Made by a program: the position numbers and the translations under genes. From Collimonas sp. OK307 (GTDB taxonomy: Bacteria > Pseudomonadota > Gammaproteobacteria > Burkholderiales > Burkholderiaceae_D): DNA of 64,000 nucleotides. The DNA lies in NCBI RefSeq assembly GCF_900113705.1, contig NZ_FOQI01000011.1, positions 62,001-126,000 on the forward strand, written 5' to 3'. This document shows positions 1 to 8,258 of the stretch, one piece after another (the stretch's first letter is position 1; every line of letters begins with the position of its first letter). The notes beneath the pieces were generated by a model. That model was not told the origin of the DNA and did no database searches. It was given only the letters and a program-made list of their open reading frames with translations.

Positions 1-400
1 GCGTGAAGAATGTTGAAGTCAGGTTGTTGTCGATACTCGAGCGCCAATCTTGTTCAGTGATGTCGGCCAATGCGACCGGGCGTCCGCTGCCGCCGCCGGC
101 AAATGCCAGCAGCAGCTCCGGCGCGTCGAAATCGGCCTCGATGGCGGCGCGCATGCGTTCGACAGAGGCCAGGTCGGCACAGTCGCCTATCGCCGCGACA
201 GCTTCGCCGCCATGCGAGCGGATCGTGGCCACGGTAGCGTCGACGGCATCGCGGTTGCGGCCGTTAACTGCGACCCGTACGCCGCAACGGGCCAGCGCCA
301 GGCAGGTTGCGGCCCCGATTCCGCGCGAACCGCCGGTAACAAGGGCCACCTTGCCGCGGAGATCGGGGTAGGTCGGAACGAGGCTGTTTGGTTCGGTCAT
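1..400 (-). CDS. SDR-family oxidoreductase, 3' end cut by window edge
   Basis: The first 133 codons of a short-chain dehydrogenase/reductase read on the minus strand from an ATG at 400; the rest lies outside the window. A Rossmann-fold nucleotide motif (VALVTGGSRGIG) begins near residue 18. An NGRNRD stretch near residue 47 suits NADP binding, and AFAGGG near residue 99 corresponds to the family NAG motif. The catalytic Tyr-x-x-x-Lys would be beyond the edge, so activity cannot be judged. The gene is divergent from a LysR regulator across 91 bp, a common arrangement for a regulator and its target. Substrate is unknown. Confidence 0.85.
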   Translation of the reverse strand, partial: MTEPNSLVPTYPDLRGKVALVTGGSRGIGAATCLALARCGVRVAVNGRNRDAVDATVATIRSHGGEAVAAIGDCADLASVERMRAAIEADFDAPELLLAFAGGGSGRPVALADITEQDWRSSIDNNLTSTFFT

Positions 401-440
401 GACAGGTCTCCAGTGAATGCTTGACGCCAGATTACAAACT

Positions 441-467
441 GATTAGGCTAAAATCAAATCATCGATT
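441..467. promoter_or_regulatory. possible LysR-type operator
   Basis: In the gap between the divergent SDR and LysR genes, GATT (441-444), AATC (452-455) and GATT (464-467) form overlapping dyads with 7- and 8-base spacers. LysR proteins usually bind interrupted dyads in such divergent promoters. The spacing does not match the textbook T-N11-A exactly, so this is a suggestion only. Confidence 0.3.
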
Positions 468-491
468 ATTGGACAACCCATCAAAAATAAG

Positions 492-1364
492 ATGTCTTAC
501 TTACTTCATCTGCGCAGCTTCATCAGCGTCTACCGGCACAATTCGATCTCTCGCGCGGCGCTAGCCCTGCAACTGACCCAACCTGCCGTGTCTCGCCACA
601 TCAAGATATTGGAAGCGCATCTGCAGTCTCAGCTGTTCACACGTTTGCCGCGTGGATTGGCGCCGACGCCAGCCGCCATCGAACTGGAGCGGCAGGCCGG
701 ACCGCATCTGGACGCGCTCGAGGCCGTCATCGGCAGCGGCGCAGGCCAGCGCGACGCCCTCGCCGGGGTCGTCCATGTGGGTGCGACCAGCGGTTTTTCG
801 AGGCTGTTGCTGTCCGCATTGAGCATCCTGTCGCGCCATGCCATTCGACTTGACCTGCGCGCGATGCCGCCGCCGGCCTTAGTGAAATCGCTTGTCGACC
901 GCGAACTCGATGTGGCTGTTACGCTAGCGCGCATACCGCACAAAGGTGTTGACTATGCATTGCTATATGAAGGGCGTCTGCAAATGGTATGCGCTCCAAC
1001 CTTTCGCGACCGCCTGCCCAAGTCGGCTGCACCGAAGGGTCTGCCGCTGATCGATTTACAGGGGCCGGTACCGCCATTGGCGAGTTTTTGGCGCGAGGTG
1101 TTCGGCTCTAACGCTGAGCTACCGTCTGCCATCGTACCTGACTATCAAACGGCGCTAGAGGCGGCGGCGGCGGGCGGCGGCCTGGCCGTCATGCCGGAAT
1201 GCCTGTGCCGGCCGCTGCTTCATGCAGGCCAGCTGATCGCGCTGCCGCTGCCAAAACGCGCACCGCAGTTTTCGCTCTATCTTGCACGCGGCAAGGGAGG
1301 CAGCTCCGTCGAGCGAGTTGACCTTTGCTGCCGGCAGTTGGCCGATGCCGCGCGCAACTGGTAA
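492..1364 (+). CDS. LysR-family transcriptional regulator
   Basis: A 290-residue protein, the usual LysR length. An N-terminal winged helix-turn-helix covers roughly residues 8-65, with the typical SRAALALQLTQPAVSRHIKILE recognition region. A periplasmic-binding-protein-like effector domain follows from about residue 90. The gene diverges from the SDR gene at the window start and probably controls it. The ligand cannot be told from sequence. The ribosome-binding site is weak but the ATG fits the family N-terminus. Confidence 0.9.
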   Translation: MSYLLHLRSFISVYRHNSISRAALALQLTQPAVSRHIKILEAHLQSQLFTRLPRGLAPTPAAIELERQAGPHLDALEAVIGSGAGQRDALAGVVHVGATSGFSRLLLSALSILSRHAIRLDLRAMPPPALVKSLVDRELDVAVTLARIPHKGVDYALLYEGRLQMVCAPTFRDRLPKSAAPKGLPLIDLQGPVPPLASFWREVFGSNAELPSAIVPDYQTALEAAAAGGGLAVMPECLCRPLLHAGQLIALPLPKRAPQFSLYLARGKGGSSVERVDLCCRQLADAARNW

Positions 1365-1419
1365 CAAGAGAGATGGCGGCAAGTTCACGGCTTGTGCTGG
1401 TGGGGTAACGGAAAATGAA

Positions 1420-2031
1420 TCACCTTTCAGTCAGCGCCAGCTTAACCGCCAAGGCGCCAAATGCCGCGGCGAAGCTGCGGCGCATCCAGGTCACCACGTT
1501 CGGCCGCGATATCACGCGATCGCGCATGAAGGCCGCAAACACGCCATAGCCTGAAAAAATGACGAAGGTAGCCAGCATGAACGTGCCGGACAACTCCAGC
1601 ATGCGCAGCAGCGGGTGCGCTTCCTGAGGGCTGACAAACTGCGGCAAAAAAGCGACGAAGAAGATGGACAACTTCGGATTGAGGATGTTGATGAGGATGC
1701 CATCGACGATCACGCGAAAATCAGTCCGCCTGTCTTCGACTCTATCTATCCGCAATGCGCCTTTTTCTCGCAAGGAATTCCAGGCCATGAACAGGAGATA
1801 GGCGATACCTGCATATTTGATGGCGTTGAAGGCTAGCGCACTGGCATGCAAAATTGCGGCTAGTCCGAACATGGCGGCGCCGAGATGCGGCAGGATACCC
1901 AGGGTACAACTGAATGCAGCCAGGATGCTGGCTTTTGTTCCGCGTGAAAGGCCGGCGGACAAGGTGTAGATCACCCCGGTGCCCGGCGATGCGACAATGA
2001 TCAAGGTGGTTAGCAAAAATCCGAGTGTCAT
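1420..2031 (-). CDS. LysE-family amino-acid exporter
   Basis: A 203-residue inner-membrane protein of the LysE/RhtB family, which exports amino acids or derivatives. It opens with a hydrophobic helix followed by the family SPGTG turn and has five or six hydrophobic segments in all. The later NPKLSIFFVAFLPQFV segment is a second strong family signature. I chose the ATG at 2031, preceded by a GAGGG ribosome-binding site. A longer reading frame starting at 2091 would add 20 polar residues not seen in the family. Substrate is unknown. It is one of three family members in this window. Confidence 0.88.
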   Translation of the reverse strand: MTLGFLLTTLIIVASPGTGVIYTLSAGLSRGTKASILAAFSCTLGILPHLGAAMFGLAAILHASALAFNAIKYAGIAYLLFMAWNSLREKGALRIDRVEDRRTDFRVIVDGILINILNPKLSIFFVAFLPQFVSPQEAHPLLRMLELSGTFMLATFVIFSGYGVFAAFMRDRVISRPNVVTWMRRSFAAAFGALAVKLALTER

Positions 2032-2109
2032 GGGTTCGCCCTCAAAGGTTTGATTTGTGCAGAAGCTGATCCTGATTTCGAACTCTATCATTGAAATCGT
2101 GAGGACAAT

Positions 2110-2169
2110 CAGGCACGCCCGAGATGCCCAATTGATCAGTCAGATCATCCCCCCGATCTCACGTGCCTG
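2110..2169. repeat. long imperfect inverted repeat upstream of the LysE gene
   Basis: CAGGCACG (2110-2117) and GAGAT (2121-2125) are mirrored by ATCTC (2156-2160) and CGTGCCTG (2162-2169), enclosing about 30 bases that include TGATCA. The element lies 80-140 bases upstream of the LysE start on that gene's strand, so it may form a structured leader. I recognise no known riboswitch. Confidence 0.4.
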
Positions 2170-2234
2170 ACAAATTGTAATGGATTGTAAAGGCGGTCAA
2201 CACACCAATCGTACCAGTCGTTTATTGCTCAAGC

Positions 2235-2253
2235 CCTCAGGAATTACCTGAGG
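2235..2253 (+). repeat. perfect hairpin upstream of the Lys/Ala-rich protein
   Basis: CCTCAGG (2235-2241) and CCTGAGG (2247-2253) form a 7-bp perfect stem with a 5-base loop, 27 bases before the ATG at 2281. It could be an operator or a 5' UTR hairpin; nothing distinguishes these. Confidence 0.35.
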
Positions 2254-2280
2254 AATCCAAGATAACGTAAAGGTACCAAA

Positions 2281-2655
2281 ATGAATAAATTACTTGCTAC
2301 TCTGATCGCAGGCTTGTTCGCAACTTCTGTTTTTGCACAAACCCCAGCTGCTCCGGCCACACCGGCAGTGGCGCCAGCCGCAGTAACTGCAACGACCACT
2401 CAAGCTGCAAAAGCTGACGTGAAAGCAAGCAAGGTTGAGGCCAAAGCCGACGCCAAGACTGATACGAAGATAGCGGATACCAAAGCCAAAACGAAGAGCA
2501 AGAAAGTGAAGCACCACCACAAGGTAGCAAAAGCCGAGACGAAAGCAGCTTCCGCCGAATCGAAGGTAGATGCGAAGGTGGGTGCTAAGGCCGATACCAA
2601 GACGGAGGCCAAGGTAGATGCGAAGGTGGATGCCAAGGCAGTCGCACCTAAGTAA
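2281..2655 (+). CDS. secreted Lys/Ala-rich repetitive protein
   Basis: A 124-residue protein of very low complexity. A clear Sec signal peptide covers residues 1-19 or 20, ending TSVFAQ. The mature part is a short Pro/Ala region followed by about 80 residues dominated by Ala, Lys, Asp, Glu and Thr in imperfect KVDAKxDAK-like repeats. A basic patch with three histidines (KKVKHHHKVAK) lies near residues 78-88. No folded domain is recognised; the sequence should be disordered or helical and highly soluble in the periplasm. A terminator follows, so it is probably monocistronic. No function is assigned. Confidence 0.75.
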   Translation: MNKLLATLIAGLFATSVFAQTPAAPATPAVAPAAVTATTTQAAKADVKASKVEAKADAKTDTKIADTKAKTKSKKVKHHHKVAKAETKAASAESKVDAKVGAKADTKTEAKVDAKVDAKAVAPK

Positions 2656-2673
2656 TCAAATCAATCTCATCGA

Positions 2674-2707
2674 AAGAGGCGGGCCGGAGCCTGTCTCTTT
2701 TTTTCGA
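2674..2707 (+). terminator. intrinsic terminator after the Lys/Ala-rich gene
   Basis: An AAGAG...CTCTT stem with an inner GGC/GCC pairing around CGGA is followed by a run of seven T. It lies about 20 bases after the stop codon at 2655. Confidence 0.7.
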
Positions 2708-2808
2708 TGAAGTATTCCGTTACGGTGTGCCAGTGCTGGAGAACAGTCTGGCGTCAAGGCAGGTAAGCCTCTCAGGGAATAATCCCTTCTTTCGGAGAAT
2801 GTAAAATC

Positions 2809-3069
2809 ATGAAGATCAAAACACTCCCGGTGCTCTTGTGCACCCTTTTAGTCACTACTGTCGTTTTTGCTGACGAGCTTCATAATAAAGCCATGGCTGC
2901 AACTCACGATTTGCAAAATGCCATTACTGAAATGCGCATCATCCATCAAGAGCACGGCAGTGAGTTCGGCGGCCACCTGGCCAGAGCCGTTTCACTGGCC
3001 GAACAAGCTGAGCAAGAGCGCAACGCCGCCTTGGAGTACTACCGGGCACGCCACCCAGGCTGGCAGTAG
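2809..3069 (+). CDS. small periplasmic protein of unknown function
   Basis: An 86-residue protein. Residues 1-21 form a Sec signal peptide ending VVFADE. The mature part of about 65 residues is helical, with His and Glu spread through it and a C-terminal ARHPGW. A good GGAG ribosome-binding site precedes the ATG. I do not recognise the family. The His-rich helical make-up resembles small metal-binding periplasmic proteins, but this is only an impression. It follows the Lys/Ala-rich secreted protein on the same strand, with a terminator between them. Confidence 0.65.
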   Translation: MKIKTLPVLLCTLLVTTVVFADELHNKAMAATHDLQNAITEMRIIHQEHGSEFGGHLARAVSLAEQAEQERNAALEYYRARHPGWQ

Positions 3070-3154
3070 GCTGTAGCGGTGCGGGGGTAATAACGAAACG
3101 GATTACCCTCGCTCCATCCATTCAGAACGAAACCTTGAATAAGCCAGACTACCC

Positions 3155-4321
3155 TCACAACTGACCTGATTTAATGTAATTTCGCCCCGCTTTTTTTGCT
3201 TCATAAAGTAGGCCATCTGCCGAGGAAATCAATTCGGATTGCGTAATTATTTTCTCTACCCCGGCAAAATTGACAGCCACCACGCCAAAGCTTGCCGTCA
3301 TGCTAATCGTTTGGCCGATGGCGCCGCTCGCCGAGCTTGCAGCGAACGCCACACGCAAACGTTCTGCCACGTCCACGCCGCCGATCTGGTCTGTCTCGGG
3401 TATGACAAGCAAAAACTCCTCACCACCGTAGCGAACCACGCAGTCAATGTGGCGTCGTGTCAATTTATGGAGCAATGTTGAAAAATTGCACAATACTGCA
3501 TCGCCAACCTGGTGGCCGTAGGTATCGTTAATCAACTTGAAATTGTCGAGATCGCACAAAATGACTGTCAGCCACAATTTTTTCCTTTGTGCACGTGCGA
3601 TTTCCTGCTGCAACAAATGGTCGTGCAAGTGCCGCCGGTTGTAGCAGCCAGTCAGATGATCCAGGACAGCCTGTTGCTTGAGGATGTATTGCGCCCGGAA
3701 TTCATCACGTCTGAGGATATGGTGGCGTCGGCTGGCAACCCATCCAAAGGTGTTCGTCAACACAAGCAGCATAGACATGGTAAATATGTCGGAGGTCTTT
3801 AGATTGCCAACCTTGAGTGCAACCAGTAAAAAAATTGCCGTGGTGCAGAGCGCTACCCCAAAAGAATAAATCAGCCTGTTGGGAATGAAAAGGTAGACGA
3901 CGATGAGCATGATGGCTATGGACATACCATGCAAAGTCATTTCGGTATGACGGTAAAAGGCAATCAACATAAATGCGCCCATGCCGACAACTTCAACCGC
4001 TGTACCAGCCAGTGCTGGAAATTTGAGCGACGAAGGTCGCCGATAACTCAAATAGATCGCCAATGCGGCAGCTACCGCAACCAAAGAGCGAGCCAGGAAG
4101 AGAGTCAGAACTTCGCTCGTATATCCAAGTGCCGATATATCGCTCAATGCAAAAGCGACATAGAAGCTAGAACAAAAAATTAGCGAAAGGCGTAGTTGCG
4201 ATTTTCCCTGATCAAGATTGTGGGTGAGAAATTTTTCCTCGACCGCTTTATTCCGGAACTCTCCATAATACGGAAGAATGTCAAATGCACGGGGATCTTG
4301 ATAGGCGATTTCCACGTTCAA
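3155..4321 (-). CDS. membrane-bound diguanylate cyclase (GGDEF)
   Basis: A 388-residue protein predicted to make cyclic di-GMP from two GTP at the inner membrane. Residues 1-45 are cytoplasmic. About six hydrophobic segments lie between 45 and 195, and the GGDEF domain runs from about 215 to the end. The active-site loop is GGEEF (299-303), with a metal-binding Asp in CDLDNFK near residue 257. An RHID motif (290-293) sits exactly five residues before GGEEF, which is the product-inhibition I-site, so feedback control should be intact. The membrane part resembles no named sensor that I recognise. The gene stands alone. Confidence 0.93.
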   Translation of the reverse strand: MNVEIAYQDPRAFDILPYYGEFRNKAVEEKFLTHNLDQGKSQLRLSLIFCSSFYVAFALSDISALGYTSEVLTLFLARSLVAVAAALAIYLSYRRPSSLKFPALAGTAVEVVGMGAFMLIAFYRHTEMTLHGMSIAIMLIVVYLFIPNRLIYSFGVALCTTAIFLLVALKVGNLKTSDIFTMSMLLVLTNTFGWVASRRHHILRRDEFRAQYILKQQAVLDHLTGCYNRRHLHDHLLQQEIARAQRKKLWLTVILCDLDNFKLINDTYGHQVGDAVLCNFSTLLHKLTRRHIDCVVRYGGEEFLLVIPETDQIGGVDVAERLRVAFAASSASGAIGQTISMTASFGVVAVNFAGVEKIITQSELISSADGLLYEAKKAGRNYIKSGQL

Positions 4322-4588
4322 TAACTTTCAATAAGTGTTTCGTGATCATCCTGACGACATGGGCAGACAACGTCCGCAATGTGACCGTTTAGCAGCTCCG
4401 TCTTCACTTCCTTCAGTTGAGCAAGTGCTAAAACGACTTGCCAAATGGTAACATCAGTAAAATCTTGTTGTGGATGTGTTCACACAACTATGTGGCGTCG
4501 CAGCAACCGAAATGCTGGCTTGAGTTGGTGTATGCGGGGTTTGGGAATAAAAACCCGAGCAGGGTAACTACGATCCTCCGCTTCTTCG

Positions 4589-5218
4589 TTATTCCATGGA
4601 AAGCCGCAGCGCGAACGCCATCAATGCGGCCGAGAAGGTCCAGCGTTGCATGGTCTGCGCGCGAGGGCTATTACGCAGCCAGCCTGCGATTCGCGCCGCG
4701 CCCGCAGTGAGAGTCAGGTCAAACGCCAGGCCGATCGCGACCAGTACGACGCCGAGCTCAAGTACTTGCGACCATACCGGGCCGTTTTCCGGATGGACGA
4801 ATTGCGGCAAAAGCACGGAGCAGAACAGTAACGCCTTGGGATTCAACAGGCTGCTCAGCATGCCTTTGCTCAACGATGAGCGCAATGTGGCGTGCGGTTG
4901 CGTGGCTTCCGTCGTGTCTGTCAGGCCGAACCCGGGTGAGCGAAAAATCTGTATTGCGACATATGCCAGGTACATGGCGCCCAGTATCCGTACTGCACTG
5001 TAGAGCCAAGGCGCGCCTCGCAGCAACGCGGCTACGCCGCAGGCGGAAAGCATCACGTGCCCCGCACGTGCGATGGCAAGACCGCCGGCCGTTGCCAGTC
5101 CATGCCGGACTCCCCGCGTCGTGCTGGTTTGCAGGACCAGGGCCATGTCCGGTCCGGGCAACGCATAGACAACCACCAGCGCGCCGATGAAGACCGTGAG
5201 CAGGTGAAGAGAAACCAT
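4589..5218 (-). CDS. LysE/RhtB-family exporter beside an Lrp regulator
   Basis: An inner-membrane exporter of about 209 residues with the family YALPGPDM motif after the first helix and the NPKALLFCSVLLPQFV signature in the middle. Two adjacent ATG codons (5221 and 5218) follow GGAGGTC. The second has better ribosome-binding-site spacing and was chosen; a start at 5230 would put that site inside the gene. The divergent Lrp/AsnC gene 130 bp away is the classic partner of LysE-type exporters, which are induced when the amino acid accumulates. Substrate is unknown. Confidence 0.88.
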   Translation of the reverse strand: MVSLHLLTVFIGALVVVYALPGPDMALVLQTSTTRGVRHGLATAGGLAIARAGHVMLSACGVAALLRGAPWLYSAVRILGAMYLAYVAIQIFRSPGFGLTDTTEATQPHATLRSSLSKGMLSSLLNPKALLFCSVLLPQFVHPENGPVWSQVLELGVVLVAIGLAFDLTLTAGAARIAGWLRNSPRAQTMQRWTFSAALMAFALRLSME

Positions 5219-5318
5219 CATGACCTCCATATCGAAAGGTCACCATGATGCAGCAGATCGAAGAGTGTTTTCTAGCAAATAGGCCTATGTATTTGGTAAT
5301 TATTGATGGAATCCGCTA

Positions 5319-5349
5319 ATATTGTTTAATATTTTAGTGGAAACAATAT
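5319..5349. promoter_or_regulatory. inverted repeat abutting the lrp-like start, likely operator
   Basis: ATATTGTTT (5319-5327) and AAACAATAT (5341-5349) are perfect 9-base arms separated by 13 bases, in very AT-rich DNA ending directly at the ATG. Lrp/AsnC proteins bind such AT-rich dyads, so autoregulation and control of the divergent exporter are plausible. Confidence 0.5.
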
Positions 5350-5814
5350 ATGAAAGATCTGGATAAAGTCGATCGCGCAATTCTTGCCGCAGTGCGGCAG
5401 GATGGCCGTATCCCAATTGCCAAATTGGCAGAGCGGATCGGCCTGAGTGAAACGCCTTGTGCACGGCGCCTGAAGCAGTTGGAAAATGACGGCTACATAG
5501 AAGGCTATCGGGCTGTGCTGTCACGCAAAGCGCTGGATATCGGCGTTATCGGGTTCGCGCAGATTCGTTTCAATATCCACGACCGGGGGCTGTCGGACCG
5601 TTTCGAGCGCGAAATCCAGGGAATCGAGCGTATCGTGTCTTGCCACAATATCTCGGGCAGCGCAGATTACCTGGTGCAGATAGCAGTCCGCGATCTCGAC
5701 GAGTACGGTACGTTCATGCGCGACGTGATGCGTACGCTGCCAGGGGTGACTTCGGTAGAGTCGATGTTATCGCTGCGCGAAATCAAGCGCGATAGCGGGT
5801 TCCCTTTGTTCTGA
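5350..5814 (+). CDS. Lrp/AsnC-family transcriptional regulator
   Basis: A 154-residue protein of standard Lrp length. The AsnC-type helix-turn-helix covers residues 4-60 (IAKLAERIGLSETPCARRLKQL). A RAM ligand-binding domain follows from about residue 70, with the usual CHNISGSADYLVQI strand-turn near 98. It is divergent from the LysE/RhtB exporter and most likely senses the exported amino acid. Its own promoter contains a perfect dyad ending at the start codon. Confidence 0.92.
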   Translation: MKDLDKVDRAILAAVRQDGRIPIAKLAERIGLSETPCARRLKQLENDGYIEGYRAVLSRKALDIGVIGFAQIRFNIHDRGLSDRFEREIQGIERIVSCHNISGSADYLVQIAVRDLDEYGTFMRDVMRTLPGVTSVESMLSLREIKRDSGFPLF

Positions 5815-5975
5815 AACGGAACGAAGAGGCGATGGGGGCAGTTGACCAACACGGCATGGCATAACGCAAATCGGGCCGGTCCATAGCGATCAGCAGATGT
5901 CGAAAAAGCTAATTGTTGCAAGGCTGAGGCAATTTTATTGGGCCGGACACTGCGGCGCCAGATTCACAATGGACG

Positions 5976-6851
5976 CTACGGGCGCGGCTTCCGCGACCTG
6001 TTGCTTAGCACCAATGCAATGCCACCAAGGATCGCCACGGAGGCAGCGACCAGGCGCGGCGTGACCGCCTCCGACAGGAATGCCACACCGCCAAATGCTG
6101 CGATGAGCGGTACCGACAACTGTACTGTGGCGGCTCGCATGGCGGAAAGTTTGCTCAACGCGGCATACCAGATGACGTACCCGATGCCGGACGTGAGTGC
6201 GCCTGAGGCAATGGCCAGGGCGACCCCGGCCGCATCCGCGTATGCGTTGGCGACGAAAAGCAAGCTCAACAAGAGGGCGAGCGGCACTGCCCGCGTAAAA
6301 TTGCCTGCTGTGGCGGCGAGCGGGTCGGCCACTCCGCGACCGCGCAGCGAATACACACCCCACGCCACGCCAGCAATGGCCATCAACGCCGCACCAAGGA
6401 GCGGCGGTGCAGCGACTCCCGGCGATACAAGGTAGACCAGCCCTGCGACAGCCATTGCGAGACCGAGCCATGCGACAGGTCCGAACATTTCGCCCGAGCG
6501 CAGGCCCATGATCAACATCGTCAATTGAACCGCACCGAACAGTATCAATGCGCCGGTACCTGCGGGCAAGGTGAGATACGCGAACGAGAAGAACGCGACA
6601 TAAGCAAACAGCATGGTCGCAGCCAGCCAGTCGGCATGGCCGGGCGAAAGCCGTGCCGCCCTGAAGCGCACGATGACCGCGAGCGTGATCGCTCCCGAAA
6701 CCAGCCTGATGCTGGCAAAGCTGGCAGGATCGATGCCTCGTTGTTGTAGTGCGAGCCGGCACAACAGGGAATTTGCCGCGAAGGCGAACATGGCCACCGC
6801 AGTGAGGACGATTGCCTGCAAGGTGGGCCGGCCATTGCGCTCGTTATGCAT
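5976..6851 (-). CDS. EamA/DMT-family transporter
   Basis: A 291-residue inner-membrane protein with about ten hydrophobic helices in two homologous halves, typical of drug/metabolite transporters. The first half has the FAANSLLCRLAL region and the second ends with AAFGGVAFLSEAVTPRLV. I chose the ATG at 6851 because it overlaps the stop of the upstream DUF2182 gene (ATGCATAA) and the first helix follows at once. A longer start at 6956 would add 35 polar residues read inside the upstream gene. The overlap suggests co-translation. Substrate is unknown. Confidence 0.88.
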   Translation of the reverse strand: MHNERNGRPTLQAIVLTAVAMFAFAANSLLCRLALQQRGIDPASFASIRLVSGAITLAVIVRFRAARLSPGHADWLAATMLFAYVAFFSFAYLTLPAGTGALILFGAVQLTMLIMGLRSGEMFGPVAWLGLAMAVAGLVYLVSPGVAAPPLLGAALMAIAGVAWGVYSLRGRGVADPLAATAGNFTRAVPLALLLSLLFVANAYADAAGVALAIASGALTSGIGYVIWYAALSKLSAMRAATVQLSVPLIAAFGGVAFLSEAVTPRLVAASVAILGGIALVLSNRSRKPRP

Positions 6852-7659
6852 GGGTCGCCACCAGGACCACAGCCCAAGACAGCAGTGCGACACCGAGCGG
6901 CGTGCTGAGACGCTGCCCCCAGCGAACATTCTTTTCGATTGCCATTGCGGCCGCAAGCAACAGCATCCAGCCGAGGCTGCCGGTGCCGAGTGCGAACATC
7001 AACAGCATCAACGCCCAGCAGCAGCCGACGCAGAACAGGCCGTGCTGCACGCCCAGCATAAATGCGTGCCGCGCTTGCGCCTGCCCACGCCAGCGCTGGA
7101 TAACGAAACTCAACGGCGTTCGGCATTTCTCCAGGCATCGGTACTTTAGCCGGCTGAACTGAAAGGCGCCGGCCAACGCAATTATTGCCGCGCCGATCAG
7201 CCAGCTATCCCAGGCCAACGCAGGTACGCTGGCGAGCAGGGACAGCACGGCGCCATGGAGTGCGTGCGCCAGGAGTCCGAATGCGCCCCACACCGTCATG
7301 TAGCCCAGGCCGAGTAGCATGAGCAGGCGCCCATGGTCCGGGCGCTGCGACGTCAGCCGGTCGAAGGTGTTAAACAACGGCAGGGTGGTCGGCAGCATCA
7401 TGGCTGCCGTCATGAGTATCCACGCGGCGGCGTAAAGCGCCATGGGCACGATCACGGTGCCACCGGGAACGACACGACACAGAAACGCCGCCGGTCCTGA
7501 TGCGGTCCAGTCGCCGTGATCGAGATAGCGCCCATATGGACTGCGCGCCCATGCCCATAGCGACAGCCACGCGAGCGCAATCAATGCGGCCAGGACCGGC
7601 AAGAATACGCGATGGCGGCGCGAGCTGCCGGGCGGCAACAGACCTGCCGAAGGTTTCAT
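6844..7659 (-). CDS. DUF2182 multi-pass membrane protein
   Basis: A 271-residue integral membrane protein of the DUF2182 family, sometimes described as predicted metal-binding membrane proteins. About seven hydrophobic segments are visible. The family signatures TAAMMLPTTLPL near residue 84 and FCVGCCWALM near residue 208 are intact, the latter holding three closely spaced cysteines. It starts inside the stop codon of the upstream DUF1326 gene (ATGA) and overlaps the EamA gene downstream, so the three genes form one operon. Molecular function is not known. Confidence 0.88.
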   Translation of the reverse strand: MKPSAGLLPPGSSRRHRVFLPVLAALIALAWLSLWAWARSPYGRYLDHGDWTASGPAAFLCRVVPGGTVIVPMALYAAAWILMTAAMMLPTTLPLFNTFDRLTSQRPDHGRLLMLLGLGYMTVWGAFGLLAHALHGAVLSLLASVPALAWDSWLIGAAIIALAGAFQFSRLKYRCLEKCRTPLSFVIQRWRGQAQARHAFMLGVQHGLFCVGCCWALMLLMFALGTGSLGWMLLLAAAMAIEKNVRWGQRLSTPLGVALLSWAVVLVATHA

Positions 7660-8258
7660 GCGTCGAAGACAAACGTACTCTGCAAAGCGTTGTGGTTCTT
7701 GATGTCGAGATCGATGCCCAGGGCGGCGTTCTTGGATCGATAAGTCGGCGCCTTGCCGACAAACACCGGAGCGCCCGGCACCGTCGAGAACACAGTGTCG
7801 GAGAGTGTAGTCTGGCCGCCGGTCGCACCAAGATAAGGTTCGAGTTCAGCATAGTAGTTCTTGCCGATCTCGAGTTCACCCTTACCCGCGATCACGGTAA
7901 ACCGTATCGGTGCCCGCTCTACCGATACGACCTCGCCGATCAGCTTGGCAAGTTCGGCGACCGGCCCGCCGGCCTGGCCTGTGTAGACCTTCAGCAATGC
8001 ATCTTCCTGCGCCTTGGTAGCCTGGTCGTCGACGTAGATCGCGGCGGTCCAGTTGCCTAGCAGAATATTACCGGGTACATGCGCCACGGCAGCGATGGTG
8101 TTGCCGCCCACATCGACGCCGTCGACCGTTCCCTTGTCTATACGCCACGCGACGATGGTGTCGCAGGTGCCGTTGTCGGGGTCTTCGCCGATCCAGCAGG
8201 GGCACAGGACGTTGCAATTACAAACCTCGAGCAGGCGACCTTCCAGGTGATAGCTCAT
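7656..8258 (-). CDS. DUF1326 protein
   Basis: A 200-residue soluble protein of the DUF1326 family. The N-terminus carries a cysteine cluster (CNCNVLCPC, residues 13-21) plus Cys at about 32, which looks like a metal site. The rest is beta-rich and has no signal peptide. A strong ribosome-binding site (GGGAGG) precedes the ATG. It is translationally coupled to the DUF2182 membrane protein, a pairing widely seen in proteobacteria. The pair may act together in metal handling; this is inference. Confidence 0.88.
   Translation of the reverse strand: MSYHLEGRLLEVCNCNVLCPCWIGEDPDNGTCDTIVAWRIDKGTVDGVDVGGNTIAAVAHVPGNILLGNWTAAIYVDDQATKAQEDALLKVYTGQAGGPVAELAKLIGEVVSVERAPIRFTVIAGKGELEIGKNYYAELEPYLGATGGQTTLSDTVFSTVPGAPVFVGKAPTYRSKNAALGIDLDIKNHNALQSTFVFDA

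Noticed and set aside
4438-4588. Plus-strand frame between the GGDEF and LysE genes
   Set aside because: It overlaps the LysE gene antisense, with no ribosome-binding site or family pattern.
5935-6762. A second minus-strand frame over the EamA gene
   Set aside because: It is Arg/His/Cys-rich with no helices, whereas the overlapping frame gives a proper ten-helix transporter.
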